The notes under the pieces: model-generated
Told to the model about the DNA's origin: nothing
What the model saw: only the letters and a program-made list of their open reading frames with translations
Databases searched by the model: none
Program-made: the position numbers and the translations under genes
Assembly (NCBI GenBank): GCA_016841045.1
Contig: JAENZX010000002.1
Coordinates: 158,965 to 211,311, forward strand
Length of the DNA: 52,347 nt
Reading direction: 5' to 3'
Source: Thermincola carboxydiphila
Lineage (GTDB): Bacteria > Bacillota > Thermincolia > Thermincolales > UBA2595
Part shown: positions 33,968-43,016 of the stretch, one piece after another
Numbering within the stretch: position 1 is the stretch's first letter
Layout of the letters: the number at the start of each line of letters is the position of its first letter

Positions 33968-34669
33968 TCAGTTTTTTGGAAACCGGAAGTGATAGATCAT
34001 CGGACTTGGCCAGTCTGTAAGCATGTCATTTTCTGCTGCATGAGGGCCGCTGTTATGAATAAGTAAAGGGATTCCATCTGGTCTTCTCTCATCTGAAACA
34101 ATTCCTATGTGCCACAAAGGGGCACCGTATACTACTATATCGCCACCCTGCCATTGCTTCAGATTTTCAACGTTGTTTGGGATAACTTCTGTGGTTAACG
34201 TGTTGGCATGACGTTTGAAAAAAGAGACAAGGTTCGGGACTCTTCGAAAATCAATGTTAGGTTCAGGTCTGCCGTTAACTCTGGGATAGGCTTGGAGGTT
34301 GTTTTTAATATCTATGTCTATCAGTGCTTTAAGATTATAACCTGCGTCTCTAAAGGATCTCCATATCACGTCTGTGCAGACACCTTCTGTTTCCGGGGGA
34401 TATCCACCCCGGTAATAGGAGTCAATATATCTCGGTTTTCTAATGGCCTCCGCTCTTGCTCCCCGAACTATATCATCAAGGTCATCAATGCCGTCATTAT
34501 CTTGGTCCTTGCCGGATAATACGCGTTCAATGTTGAGGGTTGGTGGGCGATTATTATAATTAGTGTGCCTTTCCTGGTCAGGATTGACGATAGAAAAATT
34601 ATTATCATTTTTACAACCAACTATCAATAGGCTGGTAAAAAATATTATAATTAAACTGAATTTCTTCAT
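33968..34669 (-). CDS. DUF1287 lipoprotein (YijF-like, NlpC/P60-type fold)
   Basis: This 233-residue protein starts with a lipoprotein signal (LLIVGC, lipobox Cys at about residue 19). An acidic stretch DQDNDGIDDLDD follows. The DUF1287 domain has ARAEAIRKPRYIDSYYRGGYPPETEGVCTDVIWR, where Cys would be the nucleophile, with His in LWHIGIVSD and IHNSG completing a Cys-His site. A cell-wall peptidase-like role is inferred; no substrate is known. Confidence 0.85.
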   Translation of the reverse strand: MKKFSLIIIFFTSLLIVGCKNDNNFSIVNPDQERHTNYNNRPPTLNIERVLSGKDQDNDGIDDLDDIVRGARAEAIRKPRYIDSYYRGGYPPETEGVCTDVIWRSFRDAGYNLKALIDIDIKNNLQAYPRVNGRPEPNIDFRRVPNLVSFFKRHANTLTTEVIPNNVENLKQWQGGDIVVYGAPLWHIGIVSDERRPDGIPLLIHNSGPHAAENDMLTDWPSPMIYHFRFPKN

Positions 34670-34794
34670 CGATTAACACATCCTTTTCATTAATCATAGA
34701 ACAATAGAACTTCTGTTACAAGGGTCTGAACAAATTATTGGCGGTTTGGGTGAATATGTTTTTAGAGAGTAATTTAAAATAAGGGGGAGTTATG

Positions 34795-35214
34795 ATGGAG
34801 GATAAAAAAGTAATAAGTATTTTAAGGTTATTGTTTAATTCCACGGTAGTTAAGTACGGAAACAAGATCATAGAACTCGCAGGTGAGGAAGGTTATAACA
34901 GCTTTCAAAGTGAAACTGCAAACGGTCGGCAGTTAGTTCAAGCCTTTGGCCTAAAGACTATTGAAGACGTCTTTTATTTCATGAATGATGTTAATGGAAT
35001 CCAATGGAAGAGGGAAGCGGACTCCTTTGTTACAGGATTTTGTCCTACCGCAGTAATTGGAAAGCAGATGAATGCCAAACCCACTTGCAAAGGGTGCTGC
35101 CTGATACCCCTAAACTCCATGGTCCAAGCAATAGAGCCTAGTGTTAAGCTTGAGATGCAGCAGACCATTTGGGAGACGGGCAAACCATGCATTTTTGATA
35201 TTAACAGGAAATAA
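34795..35214 (+). CDS. Conserved protein with Cys cluster, unknown function
   Basis: This encodes 139 residues. A helical first half is followed by FCPTAVIGKQMNAKPTCKGCCLIPLN, with four Cys that could bind a metal, and a last Cys in GKPCIFD. I do not recognise the family. ATG 34795 is better spaced from GGGGGAG than the adjacent ATG 34792. It stands alone between a minus-strand lipoprotein gene and a minus-strand sod gene. Confidence 0.65.
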   Translation: MEDKKVISILRLLFNSTVVKYGNKIIELAGEEGYNSFQSETANGRQLVQAFGLKTIEDVFYFMNDVNGIQWKREADSFVTGFCPTAVIGKQMNAKPTCKGCCLIPLNSMVQAIEPSVKLEMQQTIWETGKPCIFDINRK

Positions 35215-35319
35215 GTAATGGCTAATCCAATACCGTCCCGCTTATGGATCAGGCCAAATAAAAAATGGGGGCTATAAATTTAGCCACCCAATAACCTGCC
35301 GAAGCGGACTCCATTACCA

Positions 35320-35826
35320 CTACATTCCACTATATAATTGTATTATCCCACACGCCAGCCTTTTTCCCGAGGCTCCGGCAGGTTGGGTTCTATAGTCGTC
35401 AGGGTTTTGATGAATGATTACTGATTTTCCTAATATATCTGAGACCATAAACTTGTTTGTAAAGAAAGACATTCTGGCAACTCCATTGTTTGAGAATAAA
35501 ACAGGAAAGTCTCCCGGATGATTTCCATGTGGTTGGTTATTAGGGTTCCAATGACCGCCTGCAGCGGTAAATGGATTGTTTGGATCTCCTATCACACAGT
35601 TTCCATACTCGTGTATATGAAATCCATGAGGGCCAATGGGCGGCTGTTCTCCGATGGCTGGACGGTAAGCAGGAAGCCCAGTGACATAAACGCAAACCTC
35701 GGTTCCACCAATTACGTCTCTAAACCACACAGTTCCTAAGATTTGAGGGGCCAGCGGTCCACCTCTCATTTGAGCTACAGCCATTATTCCCTGAGGCCCG
35801 TGCCCGACAGATTGATTATAGAACAT
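35320..35826 (-). CDS. Cu/Zn superoxide dismutase-family protein
   Basis: This 168-residue protein has the metal-binding GFHIHEYGNC, GGHWNPNNQPHGNHPGD and SVIIHQNPDD, with the family GKRLACGII end. The His ligands for copper and zinc appear to be conserved. It has no signal peptide, unlike most bacterial SodC proteins, so its location is unclear; B. subtilis YojM-like proteins are relatives. In an anaerobe this suggests oxidative defence or a non-enzymatic role. Confidence 0.85.
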   Translation of the reverse strand: MFYNQSVGHGPQGIMAVAQMRGGPLAPQILGTVWFRDVIGGTEVCVYVTGLPAYRPAIGEQPPIGPHGFHIHEYGNCVIGDPNNPFTAAGGHWNPNNQPHGNHPGDFPVLFSNNGVARMSFFTNKFMVSDILGKSVIIHQNPDDYRTQPAGASGKRLACGIIQLYSGM

Positions 35827-35958
35827 TATTCATCACTCCAGAAAAAATTTTTCTTTGGTAGTCCATTTTATGTTATAAATTTGAACTCTGTGTATACTAC
35901 GAGTACCAAGAGTGACCAGGTGAATTATTACTGAAGACCTGCACGGGAGGAGATACAT

Positions 35959-36705
35959 TTGAACTTTAAAAAAAGAATAGTCATTGTCACAGGAGCGGGA
36001 AAAGGAATCGGTAGAGGAATTGCACTTGCCTACGCTGAGTCTGGAGCCACGGTCATTATTGCTGAACAGGACTCCAAATTGGGTCAAGAGACCTGCCGGC
36101 TTATCAGTGATAAAGGTGGAAATGCATCTTTTATCTTAACTGATGTAAGTAAACCACAAAATATAACAGCTCTCATGACGGAAGTGGAAGCGCGTTATAA
36201 AGGTCTTGATATCTTAATCAACAATGCAGGCATTTCAGAGTGGAAATCACCTTATGAACTGACAGTGGAAGAATGGGACAGGGTTATAAATACAAATCTG
36301 CGGGGTGCTTTTCTGTGTGCCAGAGAAGCTGCGAAAATAATGCGCAAGGGAAATCATGGTTCAATAGTAAATATTTCTTCAACACGGGCAGTGATGTCAG
36401 AACCAAACTCAGAAGCTTATGCAGCGTCTAAGGGCGGTATTGTGGCTTTAACCCACGCACTGGCGGTATCATTCTCTCAAGATAATATTCAGGTAAATTG
36501 TATTAGCCCCGGTTGGATTGAAACCGGAGATTACAGGAAGCTTCGTGAGATTGATCATAGCCAACATCTTTCAAATAGGGTTGGCATCCCGGAAGACATC
36601 GCTCGGGCTTGTTTTTATCTAACCAGTGAGGGTAATAATTTTATAAATGGAACCAATCTCATTATAGATGGTGGGATGACGAGAAAAATGATTTATGAAA
36701 TTTAG
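35959..36705 (+). CDS. Short-chain dehydrogenase/reductase
   Basis: This 248-residue SDR has the cofactor motif TGAGKGIGRGIA, NNAG, the catalytic Ser in ISSTRAV and the YAASK pair. The RP-like region CISPGWIETGD follows the active site. FabG-like sequences are numerous and the substrate cannot be read from sequence. Start is TTG 35959, 6 bp after GGGAGGAG. No linked pathway genes are seen. Confidence 0.88.
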   Translation: MNFKKRIVIVTGAGKGIGRGIALAYAESGATVIIAEQDSKLGQETCRLISDKGGNASFILTDVSKPQNITALMTEVEARYKGLDILINNAGISEWKSPYELTVEEWDRVINTNLRGAFLCAREAAKIMRKGNHGSIVNISSTRAVMSEPNSEAYAASKGGIVALTHALAVSFSQDNIQVNCISPGWIETGDYRKLREIDHSQHLSNRVGIPEDIARACFYLTSEGNNFINGTNLIIDGGMTRKMIYEI

Positions 36706-36752
36706 CGGTAGTTCCCTGACGTAAATATATGTAATTGAAAAAGGTGAAAAAC

Positions 36753-37232
36753 TTGACTATACATATGAAAAATGTCTATTTGATTCGCGATAAAAATGTA
36801 ATTCTAAGTAACATTAACTGGGACGTTCGACCTGGTGAACATTGGGCAATAATTGGGCTTAACGGTTCAGGAAAGACTTCACTTCTGAATATAATTAATG
36901 GCTACATTTATCCTACAAAAGGGGAAGTTTCTATCTTAGGAAAAGCCTTTGGTTCTAATGATTTAAGGGAATTAAGAAAATCAATTGGGTTCGTAAGTTC
37001 TTCATTACAAGAAATGATATATGGCAATGAAACTGTTGAAGATATTGTCTTAAGCGGTAAATACGCCAGCATTGGGTTGTACGAAAGCCCCAGCGAAGAA
37101 GATAGATGTCAGGCCTTGGATTTAATGGAGCAATTTGAATTGGCCGACTTAAGAATAAGGAAGTATTCCACTTTGTCTCAGGGAGAAAGGCAGAAAGTAC
37201 TTCTAGCAAGGGCTTTGATGGGCATATTTTAG
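36753..37232 (+). pseudogene. Truncated ABC transporter ATP-binding protein
   Basis: About 159 residues carry Walker A (GLNGSGKTSL), the Q-loop region and the signature LSQGERQKVLLARALMG, then stop. Walker B, the D-loop and the switch His are missing, so ATP hydrolysis is impossible. The break lies 2 bp from the convergent minus-strand gene end, which suggests that a recombination removed the 3' third. Start may be TTG 36753 after AAGGTG, or ATG 36765. Confidence 0.8.
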
Positions 37233-37234
37233 GC

Positions 37235-37669
37235 TTATTGCATTTGAAGTTCAGGGTTGCTGCTTAGTATCTTCTGCAATGACTCTTTTTCCTCATTAAT
37301 CTCTTCTACTGTGCGGACACCCAAATGTCTTGCTATTGTAAGGGGCGGGCACCACCCCTGAATGGCATGCTGGAGCATAAACAGTGATGCGATTGCACCG
37401 AGGGCAAACCACTTTTTGTTAATTTTATAGCCCAACAGTGAAGATAGCAGCATGACAAGCCCAAAATTGGCTTGAAGTGTTCTCTCGGTATCCCACTCAT
37501 GATTTAGCTCATCAAGCCTTTTATCAATATCTTTTCTGCTTAATCCAATATATTTGTTGACATTAGAATCAGTCTTTTGAGCTATTTTACGTTTCACTTT
37601 TTCGCTGGTGTTTATACTAGCTTTTGTATTGGTTGGGGGTAAGTGCATATCTATTGATTCTAAATTCAT
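37235..37669 (-). CDS. DUF2892-type small membrane protein (YgaP-like)
   Basis: This 144-residue protein has a charged N-terminal half (LSRKDIDKRLDELNHEWDTER) and two closely spaced hydrophobic stretches (ANFGLVMLLSSLLGY, WFALGAIASLFMLQHAIQG), ending with CPPLTIARHLGVRT. The hydrophobic pair and GWCPP look like DUF2892, usually found fused to rhodanese in YgaP. The function is unknown; no rhodanese is attached here. Confidence 0.7.
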   Translation of the reverse strand: MNLESIDMHLPPTNTKASINTSEKVKRKIAQKTDSNVNKYIGLSRKDIDKRLDELNHEWDTERTLQANFGLVMLLSSLLGYKINKKWFALGAIASLFMLQHAIQGWCPPLTIARHLGVRTVEEINEEKESLQKILSSNPELQMQ

Positions 37670-37894
37670 TAAATACTCTACTCCTCTTAATGATTTTGTA
37701 TATAACTATTTGAAAGTTAGTATTTCTCATAAGGTTAAATCATATTACAGCTGAACTCTAACTGTAGGGTCATAAGCATTTTCAGGATCCACCAATGATA
37801 CGAATTTGTGGCAGTGGGGGAAAAAAATGGTGAAATATATGCCGGTTTATTCTATAATAAAATTGCAGTTCAATTTTATTATTGGGAGAATAGT

Positions 37895-38461
37895 ATGCTC
37901 AAATCAAACGAATCGCCTCTGGGGTTGGCCTGTTTTCTTGATGTGGAAACAACGGGGTTAAGTCCATACAAAGATGAAATAGTAGAACTGGCGCTATGCC
38001 TGTTTGAATTCCGGAGAGACAACGGGGAAATTATCAGAATTGTTGACCAGTACGTAGGGCTGCGTGACCCGGGAAAGCCCATACCACCTTATGTCAGCAA
38101 CATTCATGGGATAAAGGACGAGGATGTTAGAGGAAAACGTCTAGATGATGAGGCTATCCGTGAAATGGTAAATAACGCTGAATTTATGGTTGCACATAAT
38201 GCCAGATTTGACCGCGATTTTGTATGCAGGTTATATAACGAGTGTGCTCAAAAGCCCTGGTTGTGTTCAATGAGCGGTATAAACTGGGGCAAGAAAGGTT
38301 TTAGGTCAAGGGCGCTGCAAAACCTGTTGAGGGATCATAAAATAAAAGTTGATAAAGCTCACAGGGCAGACCACGATGTCAAAGCAGCATTAAGACTGCT
38401 GGCACAGGGAGGGAATGATGGCAGGACCTATTTTGGGGAACTTCTCGATAAACTTAAGTGA
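37895..38461 (+). CDS. DnaQ-like DEDDh 3'-5' exonuclease
   Basis: This 188-residue protein has Exo I (FLDVETTGL, DxE), Exo II (VAHNARFDRDF) and Exo III (HRADHDVKAALRLL) with the HxxxxD pair. It is shorter than DNA polymerase III epsilon and lacks a clamp motif I can see, so it may be a stand-alone proofreading or RNA-trimming exonuclease. ATG 37895 follows GGGAGA; the frame is open to 37808 without a good ribosome binding site. A terminator follows. Confidence 0.85.
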   Translation: MLKSNESPLGLACFLDVETTGLSPYKDEIVELALCLFEFRRDNGEIIRIVDQYVGLRDPGKPIPPYVSNIHGIKDEDVRGKRLDDEAIREMVNNAEFMVAHNARFDRDFVCRLYNECAQKPWLCSMSGINWGKKGFRSRALQNLLRDHKIKVDKAHRADHDVKAALRLLAQGGNDGRTYFGELLDKLK

Positions 38462-38463
38462 AG

Positions 38464-38492
38464 CCGCATTCAGCGGCTTAATTTATTTTTTA
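38464..38492 (+). terminator. Intrinsic terminator after the exonuclease gene
   Basis: AGCCGC-ATTCA-GCGGCT followed by a T-rich tail. Confidence 0.8.
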
Positions 38493-39011
38493 CGCTAAAT
38501 AATGCAGTTAAGTCTATAAACATTTTTTATGACAGTTCGATTGATAAAACCAAATAAATATGGTGAAAAATGGAATGTGTTGTAATATAATGGAATAGGT
38601 AGATGTTTTTTTACCGTCAAGAGTTGTTTTTTTGCAACGGCTAATTTCATAGTTAAATTTATAATGTTGATTAACTCATCGGCTGTTACGTTTTATAGAG
38701 AGGCAAATAAGGCGGGAACAAAACTGACAGCCGGGAGTTATTTTATTTTATACTAGGACGGTCTGTGCCGCCATTGAGGTAGGACGCCGAATTGGCGGGT
38801 ACCCAAGGATTTGAAATTTGAGACGGTTTAGTTGACCAGATGGGGACACTGAAGAACCGGGCAAAATGCTAACCTCTTTGCATTAAGACGGAAAATCGGA
38901 CATCTCTGCCCAAGCCAACTTTCATCAACTGATAACATTTGCGTATTTTTTAACCCACACGTTGCCATACTAACCAAGAGAAACCTCAAAAAATTGGGAG
39001 CGTGATTATAG
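38493..39011. other. Long gap upstream of tepA, no gene seen
   Basis: About 520 bp without a credible ORF. A TATAAT at 38586-38591 has only a weak -35. From 38750 the sequence becomes GC-richer with several short stems (CGCCGAATTGGCG near 38784; ATGC/GCAT around 38867-38882), suggesting a structured 5' leader. No known riboswitch signature was recognised. Confidence 0.4.
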
Positions 39012-39890
39012 ATGTTTGATTTCGACTGGACGCGGTCGCCTGGCAGGAATGACGGTACACCGTTTAACCCCCATTTTCCCGGGGGAGGGCCGGGGATGCC
39101 GAATGACCCAAATATCCTGACACCACAACAACCCATGGTTCCAAATGCACCGGAAGGGGAGAATCCCGACGCGGTGCCGGGGCGGGTCAGGAAAACCAAG
39201 CAAGGAACCAATAAAAAAGGAAATGTAGATACCATCAAAGAACTAGGGCAGTTAACTGTTCCCCAGACCAAGACCAATATCCACTGCCTGCCCATAGTAG
39301 GGCAAATAGAAGGTCATATAGTTTTACCTCCACAGAACAAGACTACTAAATATGAACACATTATTCCTCAGCTTGTTGCTCTTGAGGAAAACCCGGAAAT
39401 TGAGGGTGTACTTATAGTATTAAATACAATTGGCGGTGATGTCGAGGCAGGCCTGGCAATAGCTGAGATGATAACCAGCATGTCCAAACCTACCGTATCA
39501 CTTGTCCTTGGAGGAGGGCATAGTATAGGTGCTCCAATAGCAGTTTCGGCTAATTATTCGTTTATTGCAGAAACTGCTAGTATGACTATTCACCCCATTA
39601 GGCTGACAGGTCTCGTTATAGGTGTTCCTCAGACCTATGAGTATCTTGATAAGATGCAGGACCGAGTAGTTAACTTCATAACCAGTCATTCCCAGGTTAC
39701 CGACGAACAGCTCAGGGAACTAATGTTTAGAACCGGTGAGCTGGCGAGGGATATCGGCACGGTTCTGATAGGTAAAGATGCGGTGGAATGTGGTATGATT
39801 AACGAAATGGGCGGTATCTCGAGTGCGGTGGCAAAGCTTAACCAGCTTATCGCTCAAGAAAAGCAATCTTCTGGAGGTATAATTCAATGA
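39012..39890 (+). CDS. tepA: ClpP-like translocation-enhancing protein TepA
   Basis: This 292-residue ClpP/crotonase-fold protein resembles B. subtilis TepA. It has an unusual Pro/Asn-rich N-terminus (about residues 1-60), then the ClpP-like core with [25 protein letters not shown] and [14 protein letters not shown], where Ser would be the nucleophile, and His in TIHPIRLTG. TepA relatives have been linked to spore protein processing or export. Synteny before spoIIIE supports the name. ATG 39012 has GGGAG about 12 bp upstream. Confidence 0.9.
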   Translation: MFDFDWTRSPGRNDGTPFNPHFPGGGPGMPNDPNILTPQQPMVPNAPEGENPDAVPGRVRKTKQGTNKKGNVDTIKELGQLTVPQTKTNIHCLPIVGQIEGHIVLPPQNKTTKYEHIIPQLVALEENPEIEGVLIVLNTIGGDVEAGLAIAEMITSMSKPTVSLVLGGGHSIGAPIAVSANYSFIAETASMTIHPIRLTGLVIGVPQTYEYLDKMQDRVVNFITSHSQVTDEQLRELMFRTGELARDIGTVLIGKDAVECGMINEMGGISSAVAKLNQLIAQEKQSSGGIIQ

Positions 39891-40138
39891 GTTTCTTCTA
39901 TATACCGATGGAAGCCTTTAATGAAGGATGGGAAAACAAGACTCCCGAGTACCGGGAACTGAACGTCGGTGGGGCCAAACTGCTGGTGGAACCCGTGGGG
40001 ATGGATAGCTGCAGGGTAGTAAGGCTAATCAGTACCAACCCGGCAGACTACTTAAAAGACGAGTTTCAACCCGGCTCAGAGCTTCGGTTTATGCCACAGT
40101 ATGGTAAAGAACAGAATACAGGTGAATTTTCAGTTTAA
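39887..40138 (+). CDS. YlzJ-like small protein
   Basis: This encodes 83 residues and overlaps tepA by 4 bp (ATGA), with GGAGG ahead of the ATG inside tepA. The position directly after tepA matches B. subtilis ylzJ, and the size agrees. The function is unknown. The overlap implies coupled translation with tepA. Confidence 0.78.
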   Translation: MSFFYIPMEAFNEGWENKTPEYRELNVGGAKLLVEPVGMDSCRVVRLISTNPADYLKDEFQPGSELRFMPQYGKEQNTGEFSV

Positions 40139-40152
40139 AAGTATTTTAAAAG

Positions 40153-40183
40153 AGAAGCGTCACCATAGGTGGCGCTTTCACAT
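40153..40183 (+). terminator. Intrinsic terminator after the ylzJ-like gene
   Basis: AGCGTCACC pairs with GGTGGCGCT (one G-T), followed by TTTCACATTT. Confidence 0.65.
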
Positions 40184-40304
40184 TTCACCATAAGGAATCT
40201 CCCCAACCCCAATCTTGTTTATGTTCTGAGTTATCTGACCCGAGACTGTAGCTTTATTATAATCAGGATGGTAGCTTACGGTCCGCTGCTGATTTAACCA
40301 GGCT

Positions 40305-40392
40305 AGGTTTTTTTAGAAAATAATTTATGATATAATTACTGATGTTGTTGCAAAAAATCCGGGGAGATGTGATTTAGACCATATTACAAGCT
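40305..40392. repeat. Left 88-bp direct repeat (decayed uppP promoter/start copy)
   Basis: This segment repeats 47898-47985 with about five differences. It includes the extended -10 TGATATAAT, the GGGGAGATGTGA ribosome binding site and the first bases of uppP, but lacks the T of the start codon (TTTAGACC versus TTTATGACC). It marks the left edge of the 7.6-kb island and may now act as promoter for the regulator gene 50 bp downstream. Confidence 0.85.
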
Positions 40393-40442
40393 TTAACTGA
40401 AGCGGAATAAGGACAGCGAAATTAACTTTTGGGGGAGACTTA

Positions 40443-42233
40443 ATGCAAATTCATCAAGTTGCTTCACCGATAAAAAATTTAATAGATGCTGGTATGAACA
40501 TGAGGAAAGCCTTGGAGCTTCTTCAAAGTATGGATACTGAATTATTGCCTGTTATTGATAACGGAGAAATTAGCGGTATTATTACTATGCATATGGTAAT
40601 GAAACACATATTATTGAATCGGGAATGGGAACATACAACAGTTAAAGAGTTAGCAAGTAAAAATTATCTAATTGTTGACCCTTTTACGCCTATTGAGAAG
40701 ATAATTTATAGAGGTGAAAAATATATCATCCTTGCCAAGGACGGAAATGCTGCTGGTGTTGTTCATTTGAATGATACTTTTGTCAAAATGTATGAAAAAA
40801 TGGCTGAGGTCAACGGTGAACTTGAAGGGATAATTGAGAGCATGCATGACGGCATCGGAGTGGCTGATGGGGAAGGGCGGATAGTCCGGTTAAATAAAAG
40901 TTATGAAAGGATAACTGGCCTAAACAAAGAAGAGGCTGGACTGGGAAAGTTATTGACAGAAGTGGAGAAAGAAGGCGTAATTTCTCAGTCTGTTGCATTG
41001 CAGGTACTAAAAAAGAAACAACCTGTTACTATTTCCCAACGTATTAAAACCGGAATAGAGATATTGGCTACAGGAATTCCGGTTTTAAACGCTGAAGGTA
41101 AGATAACCAGAGTGATTGTTAATTTCCGGGATTTATCCGAATTAAATCGTCTAAGGGAGGAAATCAATAAGTCTAAGAACCTTTCGGCACGTTATCATGT
41201 GGAACTAGAAACTCTGCGTGCGCAGCTGCGCCGGACCAACTTAAGTGTCAAAAGCCCTGAAATGAGTAGAGTGTTTGAACTTTCTAATTTAATAGCCTCT
41301 GTGGATACAACGGTTCTTATCACGGGAGAATCTGGCGTTGGAAAAGAAGTTATTGCAAGATATATTCACAATATGAGTCACCGTAGTAATGGTCCATTTA
41401 TTCAGATTAACTGCGGGGCTATTCCTGATAATTTGCTGGAATCAGAATTATTTGGTTATGAAGGCGGGGCGTTCACCGGAGCAAGTAAGGACGGTAAGCC
41501 AGGATTATTTGAAGTTGCCAATAATGGCACTATATTCTTAGATGAAATTGCTGAAATGCCTCTTAATTTACAGGTTAAACTGCTATGTGCTTTACAGAAT
41601 CACGAAATTTGCAGGATCGGGAGCACGAAACCTATAAAACTAGATGTGCGAATTATAGCTGCGACTAATAAGAATATTGAAATATTAATGAAACAGGGGA
41701 GGTTCAGAGAAGACCTTTTCTACAGGTTAAACGTTGTTCCTGTAAAAATTCCCCCCTTAAGAGAGCGTATTGAAGATATTTTACCCTTATCCATTGAATT
41801 TTTAACAAAATTTAACGAAAAATATTCCCGTAAGAAAAGATTTGACTTAAACGTCGTGCAAGCTTTAGAGAACTATTCCTGGCCAGGAAACATAAGGCAA
41901 TTGGAAAATCTAATCGAAAGCTTGGTAATAACAACTCAAGAGGATTTAATAAAACCGCAGCATATTGCCAATTATTTAAAAATTCCCACTGGAAGTCAGG
42001 ATGTAGAGCGCGAAGATATAATTATCAATGATATTATTCCTTTGAAAAGTGCATTATCAATAGTGGAAAAGGAACTGGTAAAAAGGGCGCTGAAAATACA
42101 TGGAACTACGAGAAAAGCGGCAAGCGTGTTAGGAGTGGGCCATTCCAGCATAATCAGAAAAGTTGAAAAATACAAATTAGCACAAGAGTTAGTAAAATAC
42201 CATCCTCGTAAAATAGATGATAAAGTTGAATAA
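40443..42233 (+). CDS. Sigma-54-dependent activator with CBS and PAS domains
   Basis: This 596-residue enhancer-binding protein controls sigma-54 promoters. A CBS pair (about 1-115) comes first, then PAS (about 125-235), then the AAA+ domain (about 265-500) with Walker A GESGVGKE (residue 295) and the sigma-54 contact loop GAFTGA (residue 342). A Fis-type HTH (TTRKAASVLGVGHSSIIRKVEKY, about 554-576) ends it. CBS domains can bind adenosyl ligands and PAS may bind aromatic or other small molecules; the signal is unknown. Three sigma-54-like promoters lie just downstream, so the TRAP operon is the probable target. GGGGGAG precedes ATG 40443. Confidence 0.95.
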   Translation: MQIHQVASPIKNLIDAGMNMRKALELLQSMDTELLPVIDNGEISGIITMHMVMKHILLNREWEHTTVKELASKNYLIVDPFTPIEKIIYRGEKYIILAKDGNAAGVVHLNDTFVKMYEKMAEVNGELEGIIESMHDGIGVADGEGRIVRLNKSYERITGLNKEEAGLGKLLTEVEKEGVISQSVALQVLKKKQPVTISQRIKTGIEILATGIPVLNAEGKITRVIVNFRDLSELNRLREEINKSKNLSARYHVELETLRAQLRRTNLSVKSPEMSRVFELSNLIASVDTTVLITGESGVGKEVIARYIHNMSHRSNGPFIQINCGAIPDNLLESELFGYEGGAFTGASKDGKPGLFEVANNGTIFLDEIAEMPLNLQVKLLCALQNHEICRIGSTKPIKLDVRIIAATNKNIEILMKQGRFREDLFYRLNVVPVKIPPLRERIEDILPLSIEFLTKFNEKYSRKKRFDLNVVQALENYSWPGNIRQLENLIESLVITTQEDLIKPQHIANYLKIPTGSQDVEREDIIINDIIPLKSALSIVEKELVKRALKIHGTTRKAASVLGVGHSSIIRKVEKYKLAQELVKYHPRKIDDKVE

Positions 42234-42294
42234 AATCAGTTTATTCAAAATAAACCTGCGGGTCGTACTTTTCGTACCTGTATTTGCAACACAA

Positions 42295-42349
42295 AAAATG
42301 GGAGTTGCGCAAAGACTTAAAAAAGTAGCTTTGCGTAACTCCCATTTTA
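42295..42349 (+). terminator. Long hairpin terminator after the activator gene
   Basis: ATGGGAGTTGCGCAAAG pairs with CTTTGCGTAACTCCCAT with one mismatch, flanked by A- and T-runs. It separates the regulator transcript from the promoter array. Confidence 0.8.
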
Positions 42350-42388
42350 CTTATATGTCAGCATTTTGTTTACTTATGAAACTACCTT

Positions 42389-42415
42389 TTGGTTGTCTGG
42401 TGCATAACCGGTCCA
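42389..42415. promoter_or_regulatory. Upstream activator site 1 (degenerate)
   Basis: TGGTGCATAACCGGTCC resembles the left arm of the perfect palindrome at 42639. It is about 125 bp upstream of sigma-54 promoter 1. The right arm is mostly lost. Confidence 0.4.
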
Positions 42416-42511
42416 ATACAATCATTATTTTCCCCTAAAACCGGTACAACCGATTAAAGTTTTATTTTGCCATTTAACCCCCGAAAATGCTGTTTGACGA
42501 AAAATATTAGA

Positions 42512-42531
42512 TTTAGGCATAGCTTTTGCTT
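42512..42531 (+). promoter_or_regulatory. Sigma-54 promoter 1
   Basis: TTTAGGCATAGCTTTTGCTT: GG at 42516-42517, 10 bp, GC at 42528-42529, as in the consensus TGGCAC-N5-TTGCA. Confidence 0.65.
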
Positions 42532-42638
42532 TACAAATAAAGTTTTCTTTACAGCAACGGTAAAGTTGCAGACGTAATGAGATAGATAAGTCAATGGTTA
42601 AATATCAAATATTATGGCATTTGACTAAATTGGTCACC

Positions 42639-42677
42639 TGGACCATAGTCGGTCCAAGGCGGACCGACTATGGTCCA
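42639..42677. promoter_or_regulatory. Upstream activator site 2 (perfect palindrome)
   Basis: TGGACCATAGTCGGTCC, five bases, then its exact reverse complement. Each 17-bp arm itself contains GGACC/GGTCC. Centre is about 138 bp upstream of promoter 2. Confidence 0.75.
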
Positions 42678-42778
42678 GAAAACGATAATTATTACTAATA
42701 TGAAAGCTGGATGCAACCAACTAAAGTTTTATTTGGCCGTATAACCCTCAAAAATGTTGTTTGACGAAAAAAATTAGA

Positions 42779-42798
42779 TTTAGGCATAGCTTTTGCTT
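42779..42798 (+). promoter_or_regulatory. Sigma-54 promoter 2
   Basis: The same TTAGGCATAGCTTTTGCTT sequence as promoter 1; GG at 42783-42784 and GC at 42795-42796. Confidence 0.65.
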
Positions 42799-42856
42799 TA
42801 TTAGGATATGAAACAAAGTTTGGCAAGTATTGAGGCATTTGACTAAACTTTTCATC

Positions 42857-42895
42857 TGGACCATGGGCGGTCCAAGATGGACCGACTGCGAACCA
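42857..42895. promoter_or_regulatory. Upstream activator site 3 (imperfect palindrome)
   Basis: TGGACCATGGGCGGTCC, five bases, GGACCGACTGCGAACCA. Centre is about 137 bp upstream of promoter 3. Confidence 0.65.
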
Positions 42896-42996
42896 AAAAA
42901 CAATAATTATTACTACCATGAAAACTGGATACAACCGACTAAAGTTTTATTTGGCCATATAACCCCCAAAAATGTTGTTTGACGAAAAATGTCGGA

Positions 42997-43016
42997 TTTA
43001 GGAATAACTTTTGCTT
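42997..43016 (+). promoter_or_regulatory. Sigma-54 promoter 3, nearest to the TRAP operon
   Basis: TTTAGGAATAACTTTTGCTT: GG at 43001-43002 and GC at 43013-43014. Predicted start is about 43026, giving a leader of about 235 nt before dctP. Confidence 0.65.

Noticed and set aside
38828-39295. Minus-strand open frame of 155 codons overlapping tepA
   Set aside because: No ribosome binding site, biased composition from the opposite strand, and overlap with the real tepA start.
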